Shown here in pieces: positions 53,001 to 62,359 of a stretch of 64,000 bases of DNA; within the stretch, counting starts at the first letter, position 1; the number at the start of each line of letters is the position of its first letter. The notes under the pieces are model-generated. The model did no database searches. It saw nothing but the letters and a program-made list of their open reading frames with translations, and was not told the DNA's origin. The position numbers were made by a program, and so were the translations under genes. This DNA comes from Clytia hemisphaerica (taxonomy: Eukaryota; Cnidaria; Hydrozoa; Leptothecata; Clytiidae), in NCBI GenBank assembly GCA_902728285.1, contig CACVBU010000463.1, positions 1,178,001-1,242,000 on the forward strand. The letters run 5' to 3'.

Positions 53001-55104
53001 TAATCGTATATAACATGTCTAAAAATTTATTTAGGATTGTGCTGCCATTTGATAGCCATCACTTTCAATATTGTCCTAATAACATACTTCTCTTTATATT
53101 TTAGTCAGCAAATTATTGTTACACAAATCGAAAAAATAATGTTGGCTTGATGATGTTATGCGAAGTCGCACTAGGAAATATGTATGTTTGTAACTTCTTT
53201 TTTTCCGGGTATATAATACTGTACTTTGAGAGAGAGAGAGGGAGTCTAACTATTCTAGACAAAGGACCTGGCCTAAGAAATAGAGGGAAATTTTAGTAAA
53301 CCACGTACGTTTGCTATCCTCTGGATAATTTTTAGCAATTTAATTACTAACAAATTCGATGAATTTATAGTACGATTTGTAAATTTGTGATGTTAAAGAC
53401 ATTCTCCAGATAAGAACGTACGGACTAAACCTGACTAAACTCAGTTGGCTTTATACATGTCTTTTTCCATTAAAAAAAATTTGTTCGTTTTTATTTAGGC
53501 ACGAGTTGCTGCAAGCTGATCATATTACAAAACTACCCGCTGGAAAGCACAGTTGTAAAGGTACCTATTGAAACTTTACTATTTTTCTTCTGAAACAGTT
53601 AGATTTGTTTATTTCCCTACTATTGCAAAAATGCTAATCTGCGGATTTTGTAATGAAATTAATCTGCTTCAGAGCGTTGAACTTTTCAGAAAAACTAAAA
53701 AATGTTCAGGCAACCCCTCGCGATACCAGAATAGCTTTCCACAACCGGCATCTTCACGGTAATGATGTTCGAAATTTGATGATTACTTTTTCTGAAATGA
53801 TAGATTATTTAGATAAGATTTGAATATTTTAAATTTTGGTGAAAATGAATTTTCTCAAAAACAGTTTTATTAATATTGTGATATTGTAAACTGACTTTAT
53901 AGCATTTCACCGGAATATACTTTATTGTGGGTTTTTTTCAGGTCTTGGAGGTACAGGTCCGGACCCTTCATCTACCAAAACCTTACCGGATGGTGTTCAG
54001 GTACCGCTTGGAAAACCAATCAAAACTGGTGTAGATAAAAGCTCCCTACTTTACAATGAGTAAGCAATCACTATTTTTGTTTTGTTCTTTAGAAGGTATA
54101 ATAACCGCCCTGATGAAATAGCTTGATGTGATGAAATCTAATAATTTAAAATATATTAATTTTGAATGCATGGGGGTTGGTTCACGTTTAAAAGAACATA
54201 TTCGGTTGATATTCACTATTTTCTAAACTATTGTTGGCAAAGTATCTGAATCTACGACTATTCAAATCTAGTATTAATAGATTGGGCTCTTCCAAAAAAA
54301 ATCCGTTCATGGGGGGTGGAGGATGAATTGTCCAGGGGTATTGAAAAAATCCTGAAAAATTGCAATGTCCAGGGGGTAAATTCCAATGTCCAGGGGTAAT
54401 TTTTTGTGTCCACGGGGTTGATTTGATGTTTGTCCAGGGGTATAACCCGTGTCCAGGGGGTTAAAAATCAAAATGTCCAGGGGTAATTCATGAAAAAAAT
54501 GATATATCCTCCACCCCCATGAACGGATTTTTTCTGGAAGAGCCCATTGCAGGATAACATCATAATTTAAGATTTTTTTGAAATCATCTTAGCTTCAAAT
54601 TTCGAGGAACTCTCCATAGCTATTGATAGTCTGTTTCTGATCAAAGCCAATGGCTTGAAAAAAAATTTTAATGACGGTTTTAATAATGAAAAAAATAAGA
54701 GTTATTTTAGCTCTAAAATTAGGATTTTTGGGTTGGACAATGTCTGCGATGACTGGCTGTTATTTTGACCCCTGAAAGCTTTTCTCGAAACAGGTAGGTA
54801 CAATCAGGGTCGAAATATATTGGGACTTTTGGTTAATTCCTCGTTTTCAGCAATTTAAAGTTCGGGCGAAAAAGTGGCTTTTGGGCAAATTGATAAATTT
54901 ATTCGAATATTTCAATTCGGGGGAGAGGTTTATTTGATTTCGTGGGAATTTCCTTTTTTTCTCAAATATTATGACTTTGATTGTAACATTCACAATCTAA
55001 AACTAATGAGATTTGAAACATTTTTTTTCAGATATATTGTATACGACACAGCGCAAATCAGCATGAAATACTTGGTTCAACTAGATTTTCAATACAAGTT
55101 TTAA
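32027..55104 (+). CDS. PARP1: Poly(ADP-ribose) polymerase 1, complete, 29 exons
   Basis: A nuclear DNA-break sensor that uses NAD+ to build poly(ADP-ribose) on itself and chromatin proteins. Exons: 32027-32143, 32395-32415, 32608-32904, 33066-33207, 33911-34056, 34607-34723, 35804-35886, 36443-36571, 36800-36850, 37094-37184, 37547-37634, 37869-38017, 38141-38222, 39663-39719, 45169-45307, 46114-46177, 47331-47391, 49505-49581, 50010-50135, 50353-50436, 50901-51152, 51744-51842, 52085-52237, 52614-52650, 52772-52785, 53105-53181, 53499-53560, 53942-54059, 55032-55104. Every junction is GT-AG and phase-matched; the sum is 3,006 nt, 1,001 residues (human 1,014). Zinc finger 1: C20, C23, H52, C55. 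Finger 2: C136, C139, H170, C173. Finger 3: C297, C300, C316, C326. BRCT is about 383-475, ending PWGGD. A lysine-rich automodification linker (TKRKN, SKKSKL) follows. The WGR domain has W578-G579-R580. The helical domain starts near 638. The catalytic domain holds [26 protein letters not shown] and [10 protein letters not shown], giving the triad H851, Y885, E978. The start ATG is eight residues before the conserved [14 protein letters not shown]. Nothing suggests inactivation. Confidence 0.97.
34749..35394. mobile_element. GGACCTACC-family element, copy in PARP1 intron 6
   Basis: It starts GGACCTACCTGGAGGTCC, then a (GTCCGTCC)-type run, and has the phrases TTTTCTCGAGATTGGCTCAT and TGTGACGGAGCCCGATTTTC. 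It ends with GGTAGGTCC, the inverse of its start. Related copies stand at about 39,280-39,630 (right part only), about 44,995-45,115 (fragment) and 48,098-49,193. No coding frame is recognisable; the family is unnamed here. Confidence 0.65.
37335..37454. mobile_element. 120-bp miniature element in PARP1 intron 10
   Basis: It begins TTACTCTTAGGTTCCAAAT and ends with the inverse, ATTTGGAACCTAAGAGTAA. The centre holds C-rich runs. It is non-coding. Confidence 0.75.
38840..38865. repeat. (AAT)n microsatellite in PARP1 intron 13
   Basis: About eight uninterrupted AAT units. A nearby inverted pair (GACCTATTTGCC near 38,310 and its inverse near 38,572) hints at another decayed miniature element in the same intron. 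Confidence 0.8.
39280..39630. repeat. GGACCTACC-family element, right part, in PARP1 intron 13
   Basis: It closely matches the right half of the intron-6 copy (for example GATTCAATTGTCAATAAA and ATCAACAATCAATGATGAA) and ends AGGTAGGTCC only 32 bases before exon 14. It may therefore lie across the branch-point region of that intron. Confidence 0.7.
40461..40961. mobile_element. Inverted-repeat element in PARP1 intron 14
   Basis: The ends AGGCGAGACTAATTTGATTA, continuing GTTGTTTTACGGGCC, and the near-exact inverse at 40,930-40,961 form long terminal inverted repeats. A smaller element (40,604-40,724) is nested in it. There is no gene. Confidence 0.75.
40604..40724. mobile_element. Mariner-like miniature element, TIR CCGGKTGTCCCAGAAAAAAG
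   Basis: It starts CCGGTTGTCCCAGAAAAAAG after a TA and ends CTTTTTTCTGGGACACCCGG, a near-exact inverse. Its interior phrase CTCTTTGAAGTGAATTTTCT is shared with the larger element at 47,539-49,479, so they belong to one family. Confidence 0.7.
41260..43388 (+). pseudogene. Decayed class C (family 3) GPCR copy inside PARP1 intron 14
   Basis: An apparently intronless receptor relic with several frameshifts and stops. In order: a ligand-binding (Venus-flytrap) part with [20 protein letters not shown] (about 41,470) and [20 protein letters not shown]-like sequence (about 41,865-41,930); then a cysteine-rich linker ([21 protein letters not shown], about 42,390-42,480). Seven-transmembrane sequence starts near 42,540 ([20 protein letters not shown]) and includes [19 protein letters not shown]. 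After an in-frame TGA at 43,038 come the class C signature [20 protein letters not shown] and the last helix with [10 protein letters not shown], ending at 43,388. This layout fits metabotropic glutamate/GABA-B-like receptors. It is not part of PARP1. No poly-A tail is visible, so retroposition is suspected, not shown. Confidence 0.8.
43815..44414. mobile_element. Inverted-repeat element, TIR TACTTTAAGRRCAGAAACTT
   Basis: Left TACTTTAAGAGCAGAAACTT, continuing TCGC, and right inverse TACTTTAAGGACAGAAACTT. The interior carries a second inverted arrangement of AAGAATAYCCT-type words. It is non-coding and lies in PARP1 intron 14. Confidence 0.7.
45777..45899 (+). other. Candidate extra PARP1 WGR exon (diverged duplicate of exon 15)
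   Basis: In intron 15, 0.5 kb after exon 15, the frame [19 protein letters not shown] aligns with [18 protein letters not shown] of exon 15. It is bounded by TGCAG acceptor and AA|GTGAGT donor signals. Its 123 nt are open throughout and the phases (2 in, 2 out) fit exactly between exons 15 and 16, so including it would add 41 residues without a shift. It could not replace exon 15, because exon 14 ends in another phase. The acceptor has a poor pyrimidine tract. It is either a usable cassette exon or a relic whose frame happens to be intact. Confidence 0.5.
46214..46888. mobile_element. Inverted-repeat element in PARP1 intron 16
   Basis: The ends AGGTAATAAAGATATAGATG, continuing GAGAG, and the inverse at 46,864-46,888 differ by one base. 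Inside, two diverged direct copies of an ATAGATTTAAAAAAGA-containing phrase occur (about 46,446 and 46,815). There is no clear gene. Confidence 0.65.
47539..49479. mobile_element. Tc1/mariner-type element with about 200-bp TIRs in PARP1 intron 17
   Basis: It starts CCGGGTGCGCCACAAAAAAG and ends with the inverse of CCGGGTGTGCCAAAAGTTTC, and is flanked by TA on both sides (47,537-47,538; 49,480-49,481). Inverse similarity continues for about 200 bp (47,539-47,745 against 49,275-49,479), including 'ttattcaatcgagcataac'. The interior was interrupted by a GGACCTACC-family element (48,098-49,193). No transposase remains. Confidence 0.8.
48098..49193. mobile_element. GGACCTACC-family element nested in the mariner-type element
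   Basis: It starts GGACCTACCCCGG and ends GGTAGGTTC. Inside, one block of about 400 bp is present twice in direct orientation (TGTGACGGAGCCCGATTTT at about 48,250 and 48,749; GATGAGATAGATGTT-like at about 48,521 and 48,999), so this copy carries an internal duplication compared with the intron-6 copy. Confidence 0.7.
49870..49950 (-). repeat. tRNA-like sequence, possible SINE head, in PARP1 intron 18
   Basis: The minus strand has TAGCATGAAGGTC (A-box-like) and, about 35 nt later, GGGTTCAAGCC (B-box-like). No full cloverleaf could be folded by eye. It stands 60 bases before exon 19. Confidence 0.35.
54284..54545. mobile_element. Harbinger-like miniature element in PARP1 intron 28
   Basis: Terminal inverted repeats of about 40 bp (GGGCTCTTCCAAAAAAAATC then CGTTCATGGGGGGTGGAGGA) match their inverse at 54,506-54,545. 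ATT flanks both sides (54,281-54,283; 54,546-54,548). A 3-bp duplication and GGG start suit PIF/Harbinger. The interior has six copies of TGTCCAGGGGTAA-like sequence. Confidence 0.8.
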
Positions 55105-57955
55105 AGGGTACAACCAGAAGAGGAATTCGGATAAGTATGATTCAATCTTTGTCTCCTTTTTATCAACTCGCCCTGCAAGCAATGTTGTATTTGTTGACAT
55201 ATATATTGTTACGAAAGTTACTGGTAAAGCAGTTTATTCCTTCATTGTGAGAATCATTGGGAATAAGAAACTTTTCTTCTGTTAATTGTTGGACATTACA
55301 ATGAACTATAAAAACGAAATACACTTAATTTGAGATATCTGATGAACATAGATCTGATGGTGGACATGGACGTTATCGCACTGAACGAAGTAATCAGAAG
55401 ATCTTAAAAACGAAAAGACTTTTTTTATGATTGGTAGAGTTTATATTGCATTTTATACTTTATAGTGTCAGACTACATTATACTTTTTCTACTTTTTCAA
55501 ACATTTTTTTGTAAAGATCCTCAACAGGGTTAACCAGAACTATACCTTGTATTTTATATCGATTTGTTTCACCCCTAATGCAGGTTTCCCGATAGTACAT
55601 CCTTGATACGCCCTGGCACGGTCACAAACCTCAAAAGGTGAACGTCAACTATGCTATTTTCTCTATCAATGCATTCCTAGATTTTGAGTATACAGTATCG
55701 GAACCTCTGCCTAAACAACTTCAATAACATGGCTCGATATCAAAAAGGAGGGTATAGATGAAGACTGAACTCTACCAAAGCTGCTGGGTATGCAGTAAGT
55801 TTTAAGTGGCTGGATATGCCCTATCCAGTATATTTTAGAATTCAGTACCAGGCTAATTTGCCTGTGTATGCCTTGTTAAGATAATCCTTAGAATACACAT
55901 ATTTTAATGGATCTGAAGAAAATTAATATCAAAGAATCTAAGATGCTAGCAAAAGCTATTAGAGATAGAAAACAACAACTTTGGCGATTCTCCAGGTTTT
56001 TTAATTCCAAGCATCGATATTTTAGCTGTTTTTAAAAAAAATTTTGCTTGAAACTCGCCATTTTGGGACTCTCTTACCTCCGCAAAAGTTTTGCGCGGCA
56101 ATATCTTTTCGATTCATCATTTTTATACGAAATGTATTTTTTAGTTTCTGAGGAATTTCAAATTCACCTTATAATTGGAGTTGCACGTGATTTTATTTCG
56201 AACTCGCTACATATAAACAGGTACTATTTTCCAATAAGTTACATTGCATTACATTTACATTGTCAAATTGGCATGTAAGTATTTTTCGAGTTCGAAAAAG
56301 AAATGGTATCTCGTTATGTTTTCACTATGTTCTACTCATGATGTTTAAATTATATCTGCTATGTGTTATTACACTCTTTTTTATATGCATAACGTTTATA
56401 AGCATACTTAGGCTCAAATTCGCTAGAAAATAAGCATAATGCTAAGCATACTGAAATGCAATAAAATTTATGCAGCTTTTCTAAAACGCTGACCTTTTTA
56501 GGGTTACTTTTAAAGCTGTTTGAGCTTTCCTAGACCAAAGATTTTCGCATGCGGCCTTCTTTCTATGAGCCGAATTCTTGTTTCGACTTAAAAATTCGAA
56601 ATTTTCTAAAAGAAACCAAAGAAAATCAACAAATCAAAGTCTGAGCATATAATTAAGCATAAATTAAGGCTGAAAATTAGATTTTGCTAAGCATATTGAG
56701 CCTCGACCCGAATTTCTCGTTTGCTTATAATTTAAATCGCTTGCCGGTAGATGGGTAGTTTTTTATTTTTAACATTAAAACCTGTTAATCTTTTATTTTT
56801 AGAACTAGAATTTATCCTGGATTAAGGTATTTATTGTTTTCTTTTGCCATTTTCTTTACAAATATGGCAGATCTTGGCGACATAATATGCCTAAACTTGT
56901 ATTTTTATTTACATATGCCATCAAAAAATAACTTGACCATAATTTCCGCATTTTATACTTTCTCAGGAAGTTTTGGATCGATATCCTTTTGCTGGCATTC
57001 AATGTCTATCCAGGATATACTTAAAGAGACCACCGATATCACATTCGTAAGTCTTTTCCTTCTTTTAATCTCTTTATTATTGCCGACTTTGCCAAATTCG
57101 ACCTTCTGGTTGACTTGATCCCTTCCGGTCGTAAGAAAATCACTTTTCGAAAAAAAAACCACATTCGTCTGGCGTCTAGGCCTTCGTAATTGTATCTTGC
57201 CGGCCTTTTTCGCGGCCCTTTTCGGCCCACACCGAACAGGGTCGTTAAGTCAGTTTACATACCAGAACTCCCGAAATTCACTAAATAGGATAATTTAAAG
57301 ACTAGTCATTCCATAAGTTGAAATACAAAGAAAAGTCAACTAATTTGGTAACTTTCTCATTTCATTAGGCTTCGAGACAGTAAAAATCGACGAGAATTTT
57401 TACTAGTTGATTCAACTTTTGAAAGTTTTGTAGCGCGATCTTCACTTTTAGCCTAAACAAGTCAAACTTCTATCAGGTTTAAGTGTTTACCATAATTTTG
57501 ACAATATTAAAACAGATCAAATTAGTTTTATTTGAAATATCTATTAAAAGTTCTTTACATTTTTTAATTAATAAATACTATATTAATATTACCATAATAA
57601 TAATTTTCAGCATAATTATTGAACGTGTGTAAAATGCATCTTTTTAAATGAAGAGTATATTATAAAACAATACATCTAAATGATATCTAAAAATCTTGAC
57701 TTAAAAAGGCCTTACTCAAAATTCCAAGTAGATTCGGGTGTATATAGGTATAAGGCCTAAACTTCTTATTTAAAAGGAAACTAAACTCTATAAGATTGCA
57801 GTCTAGCACTTATTGAAAAATCGTTACTTAAGAAATTTAATGAAGTCAATTTAGAAATTCTCCAGAAACAAACATTTTCAAAAAGCTTTAGTTATTTACA
57901 AATTTTATTAATTGCTCATTAAAAACAATCAGCCTTTTTAACTTTCTATAACAAA
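55105..57955. other. Intergenic region between PARP1 and the homeobox gene
   Basis: The two genes converge here, so both 3' UTRs must lie in it. I see no further gene. For the homeobox gene an AATAAA on the minus strand at 57,904-57,909 is close to the stop and could be its poly-A signal; for PARP1 no near signal stands out. A few 60-95 codon frames (for example 56,048 and 56,834) show no domain. Confidence 0.5.
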
Positions 57956-60900
57956 TCAGGATATAAACATTCTTCTAGAGGCATTCAAATTTTCACGAGA
58001 AGGGCTTGCATTCAATGTCATGGGTGGCCATTTTGGGCTCAAGTCCATGTAATAAGGTGGGAAAGTCGTACCCCTGTATTTTCGATATAATTCTGGTGGG
58101 TAAAGTTCGTTTTGTGTGTGATTCGGATAATTTTTAGTGTCTTCTTGGTTAAAAGGATTCCATATTGTTTTATATTCGTTCGATAGTGGCGTTTGACGGG
58201 CGTTATAGGGTGCTGAAGTTTCTAGTTTAGGGTGTAGTAGAAGATTTACAGGGATATGATCTGGGGATGGTATCTGTTTGGTTGGTTTCGGTGGTGATAG
58301 TGATTTTTCGCGTTGTGAATATGGAGATGAACAGCGCTGTGTTTTCCGGTATTTTGCACGACGATTTTTGAACCAAACCTGGAAAATAAATGAGTGAAAT
58401 TTTTGAATTTCTGCTGAAATTGATTTAATTGAAGTTCAGCATCTATTTTAATATCTTCCTTGAAATTGGATCAATGGAAGAAAGTTCGCATCAACCTGAA
58501 TTTTGACCACGAATAAGGTTTAAAAAGGTATATTCTGCTTCTTGAGAATTCGTAAAATATAGTCAACATTCAATTTTAAGCTTTGCTCAATTCACGAGAA
58601 TTCATGCTGATCTCAACTGTGGCTACTCAATCAATATGTATTTCATGAAAGCAAAATAATTGAGAAGAGGTTAAGTCCTTTTGATGGCTACCTGAAGCGT
58701 AACGTAGTAAAAAGTCGGCTTATCAAAGAAAATTTCCAAATCTCTCAAACGTCAAAAAAGACTTTTTTTATCAATCTCATAATCCAACTTTGTCAACCCT
58801 CCATGATTTTTTTCAACTCCTTGTTTAACTTAAGTGCGTTTAGTAATCCTTCGAAAACAGTTTTCCCAGCAGGTTTTTTTATGATCCATTGAATTTTAAG
58901 GCATCTCCCTAGCTAGGGTTACTTAACCCTTTCGCTTTATTATGTTAGAATTCAGCCAATCAGATCAAGGCTCTCAGTATAGGTTACGTCATATCTTCCT
59001 TTGTTTCGAGCGTAAAACTCCTACTCTATCACTATATGAGTAAGACCTAAAAGCCTAGCTGTCTATTGTGTAGACTACCTCTGTGCAGCTCTTGAGTCGA
59101 ATTTTCTGCACCCATTTTCAGTATAGGGGGTAATAGAAAAAATTTGGTATAGGTAAAAGCAGCCGAACAGTTTAAGACGAAAGTCCAGTTGAGGTTTTAT
59201 GAGTATTTAATGAGTAATGTCTACGTACTGTAACTGAAGTAGTGTGAGTTTTGTGATCAAACAAAATAAATGTCCAATGTCTCGGTTAAATGAAAAAGGT
59301 GGGTCATCGTAAAAATAATTGCATGTCTGTTACCCCACTGCGATGGAAAAGCATTTGAAATTTCCGTTGTTGTGTTTCCTTAAGCTTACAAGAAGTTGAG
59401 CCAAAATCCACAGTTATGTGAGAGAGTAAAAAGATTTAAAATTATCGAATAAATCGTAATTTATCGTACACGATTACCAAAGAAGTATCTGATCTTTCAT
59501 AAGAATCTAGTTGGTTTATATTCTGACGTTTTGGTGTTATGTTTTCTTGTAGATAAAGGGTTTTTAGGACTTCAGGATATTTCAAGGCGTATTAGAAAAT
59601 ATAGGGCTGTTGTGTTAGTTATGAGCAAATAAAAGAAGAAACTATGCATTTTCATTTCTTCAATAAGTCATAAAAAACTTATAACCAAATGACCTTAAGA
59701 ACCCCTTCTCATCCATCAATCTGTCAGAGAAGCATTATCATTCAGGAACGTATTGTTTATATGATATCCCATAAGGCGATTAACCTTTTTCACAGCTATC
59801 ACTAGATATGAGTAGCAACTTGCTCTTCTAATACACAGTGGTCACTCGCTCTTCTTTGTCATAATATATGACATTTTGTTTGTGAATTGATTGAATACTA
59901 TACTAACTCTTTTTTATAAGAACAACGAGGCTCAAAAATGACAAAAAATGAGAACAGTTTAAGCGTCAAATCAGTAGAAATCAGGTATGAATCCTAAAGT
60001 ACCTCAAAACAAGAGCTTATGGTAATAAGAACAATTTGAGACTTAACTGACTGATACTATTGAAGAGTGAGCCTCAACAGAAATGCATACAACATATTTT
60101 GATTTTTGATGGGTTCTTTTGTGACGGGATACCATAGCGTTGTCAGAACTCTAAATTTAAAGTACTTCTCTTTTTTAAGTAGATAACAGACTGCGAAGAA
60201 AATTTTTGCGGTCAACATAGTGCAGCCCATCATAACATTTTTCCCGGATTCCTTTTTGTATTTTGTCTAATGTTTGTTTTTTGAAAAATGAATGATATGA
60301 TAAGCGCATTAAGGAATTATCATAGCTCTATTAATTATTGGAAGTTAACTTTAAGCACTATTAAGTGATAGTTAGAGCTGAAAATTTCTACCCGGTTCAG
60401 CTCTTGTTGTGTAGCTTAGGGGCTTTTGCAGTTTCTCTGAATTCATTAATAAGGAAAAATGGTGAGATATCCGGGAAATCTTACCTGGATTCTGCTCTCT
60501 GGTAACCCAGTGAATGTCGCTAGTCGTTCGCGTAAAACAACATCGGGATAGTGGCTCTTTTCGAAGGTACGTTCTAACGTTGTCAATTGGTGATGTGTGA
60601 AGGCTGTTCTTATTCGGCGATGCTTTCTATTTTGTGAATGTTTTCTACTTTCTAGTAAGACATCTGAAAAAGGAAATGATTCAAATCAATAAAGTTCACT
60701 CTTGTAAACAGGAAAGATGCAAATTTCCATTTTCCTTGAAACAGAATAATGTTATCGGAGTCTTTGGTCGTTCCCAGGGTATCCCATGCTTTAGAACATT
60801 TTTTATTATGATAGGGGTACATCACTAAGAAAATGTTTATGTAGAATAGGAGATTCAGATACTCACGTGAGATGCACTTTATTGATTTTCAAATTTTTAG

Positions 60901-62359
60901 ACCTTATCGGAGTACTGGGATTCGCTAAGCTTTTGAGTAAAAAAGATAATCTTATAAAAACATCCTCTAAAACCGGTCAACTTTGAGACTACTATCTTTG
61001 AAAATGATATTACCTGATAATTTTATCACTAAGATTTCCTTTTAGCTCGTTTTGTATTCAAAAAGCTTGGTTATAAGGTTTATACCACAAATTATTTTAA
61101 CATTCACAAACATTTATACCCACTGTCTCAAAATGTATTATAGAAATATTTGGTGTTGGTTAGAATAAATCGCATTTGTATTGTCTGTGAGTTTCAGATG
61201 TTTATCGCCGATGCTGCCTCTCTCAGTCTAATGCTTCAGTATATCTTAAAGCCGGATAATAGAGGCATTATAAAATTGACTTGTGAATTAGTTTGATCGA
61301 AATTCCTTTAGAAATTTATCTCGTCAAAGCTTAGACCTCTTCTTCTCTAACGCCAAGACTAAATCGTTCAAGTGACAAAAAATAAGGTCTTATGTGGCTT
61401 ACAAATATGAAAAAGGCAATTTATGTTCTCCTAGTTAGTAATTTATGAAAAGCTTTTGTTCTATGCCTTCTTTTGTCTATATTGGTAACATTTGTAACCT
61501 TCTGCCAAAGGTTTTTATTTAAATTTGTGAGATAAAGTTATATTTTATGCAAAAACGGCTTGCTGGCATTCTATGTTTGTTGCAGTTCCAGACCCGGCGG
61601 AACAACCATAAAAGTGGGGCTGAGGGCTCAAAATGAGATAAAATTCGCTAGGAATTTGAGAAAAAAATCTCATTTGCTCAAAAGTGCCGGGCCTGAGTTC
61701 AGGAACAATCTGTTTAAACACTTAAAGAAAAATTAAGAACTAGGGTGCATAATTAAACCCAAGCCTGTTATTCATCCCCTTACCTGCGAGTCGATCTGTT
61801 AGATTGAAAGTTGACGATACTCTTGATGATAACGAAGTTTGTTGCTGTGAGGGTGTCCGTGACGTTTGATAAGATTGATCTGCTGGCGGTGTAGGTTGTT
61901 GACGGTCCTCGTGGTTTGTTGATGTATATTCTCCATGTCTAAGTTCAGTAAAAATTAAAGTTTAGGAGCTACCATGGATTCTTAACTAACCCTAAGGTTT
62001 TTATCACTATAACAAGAAATATTAACGACATCGTTGTAGGAGTTCTTGGTTTCAAATTTTCTTTACGTCTTCAAGTCATCAGTAAATAAGGAAACTTTAT
62101 AGGTAAAGAATAATTTAACTTACCTTTTATGAGATTCTTCTTCCATTTCTTCATCGCTACTTTCTTCGATATTCACATCTTCTTCATCTTCATTATCATC
62201 ATGTTCAGAAGAAATTCTTCGTTCTTCCCCACATGAAATACTTCGTCTGTTACTCAATAACTCTTCTCTGGTGCTTAAACCGTTCGTTTGCGAAGGTAGA
62301 GAACAACCTGGTGATAACAGCCTCTCGATAGAGAAAGATATACCTTTTGATTGTGTCAT
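57956..62359 (-). CDS. Dmbx: Dmbx-type paired-class homeobox transcription factor, 4 exons
   Basis: Exons on the minus strand: 62,124-62,359, 61,784-61,938, 60,485-60,663 and 57,956-58,378, all GT-AG and phase-matched; 993 nt, 330 residues. The N-terminal part is acidic ([19 protein letters not shown]), then Q/S/T-rich. The homeodomain covers about residues 145-204 ([48 protein letters not shown]), with lysine at position 50 (K194). The stretch [20 protein letters not shown] just before it corresponds to the conserved pre-homeodomain motif of Dmbx proteins, which separates it from Otx and Goosecoid, other K50 families. An intron splits the homeodomain between positions 46 and 47, as in most paired-class genes. 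The C-terminal 130 residues are P/Y/N-rich without an evident OAR motif. Expected role: nuclear DNA binding at TAATCC-type sites during neural or axial patterning. Confidence 0.92.
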
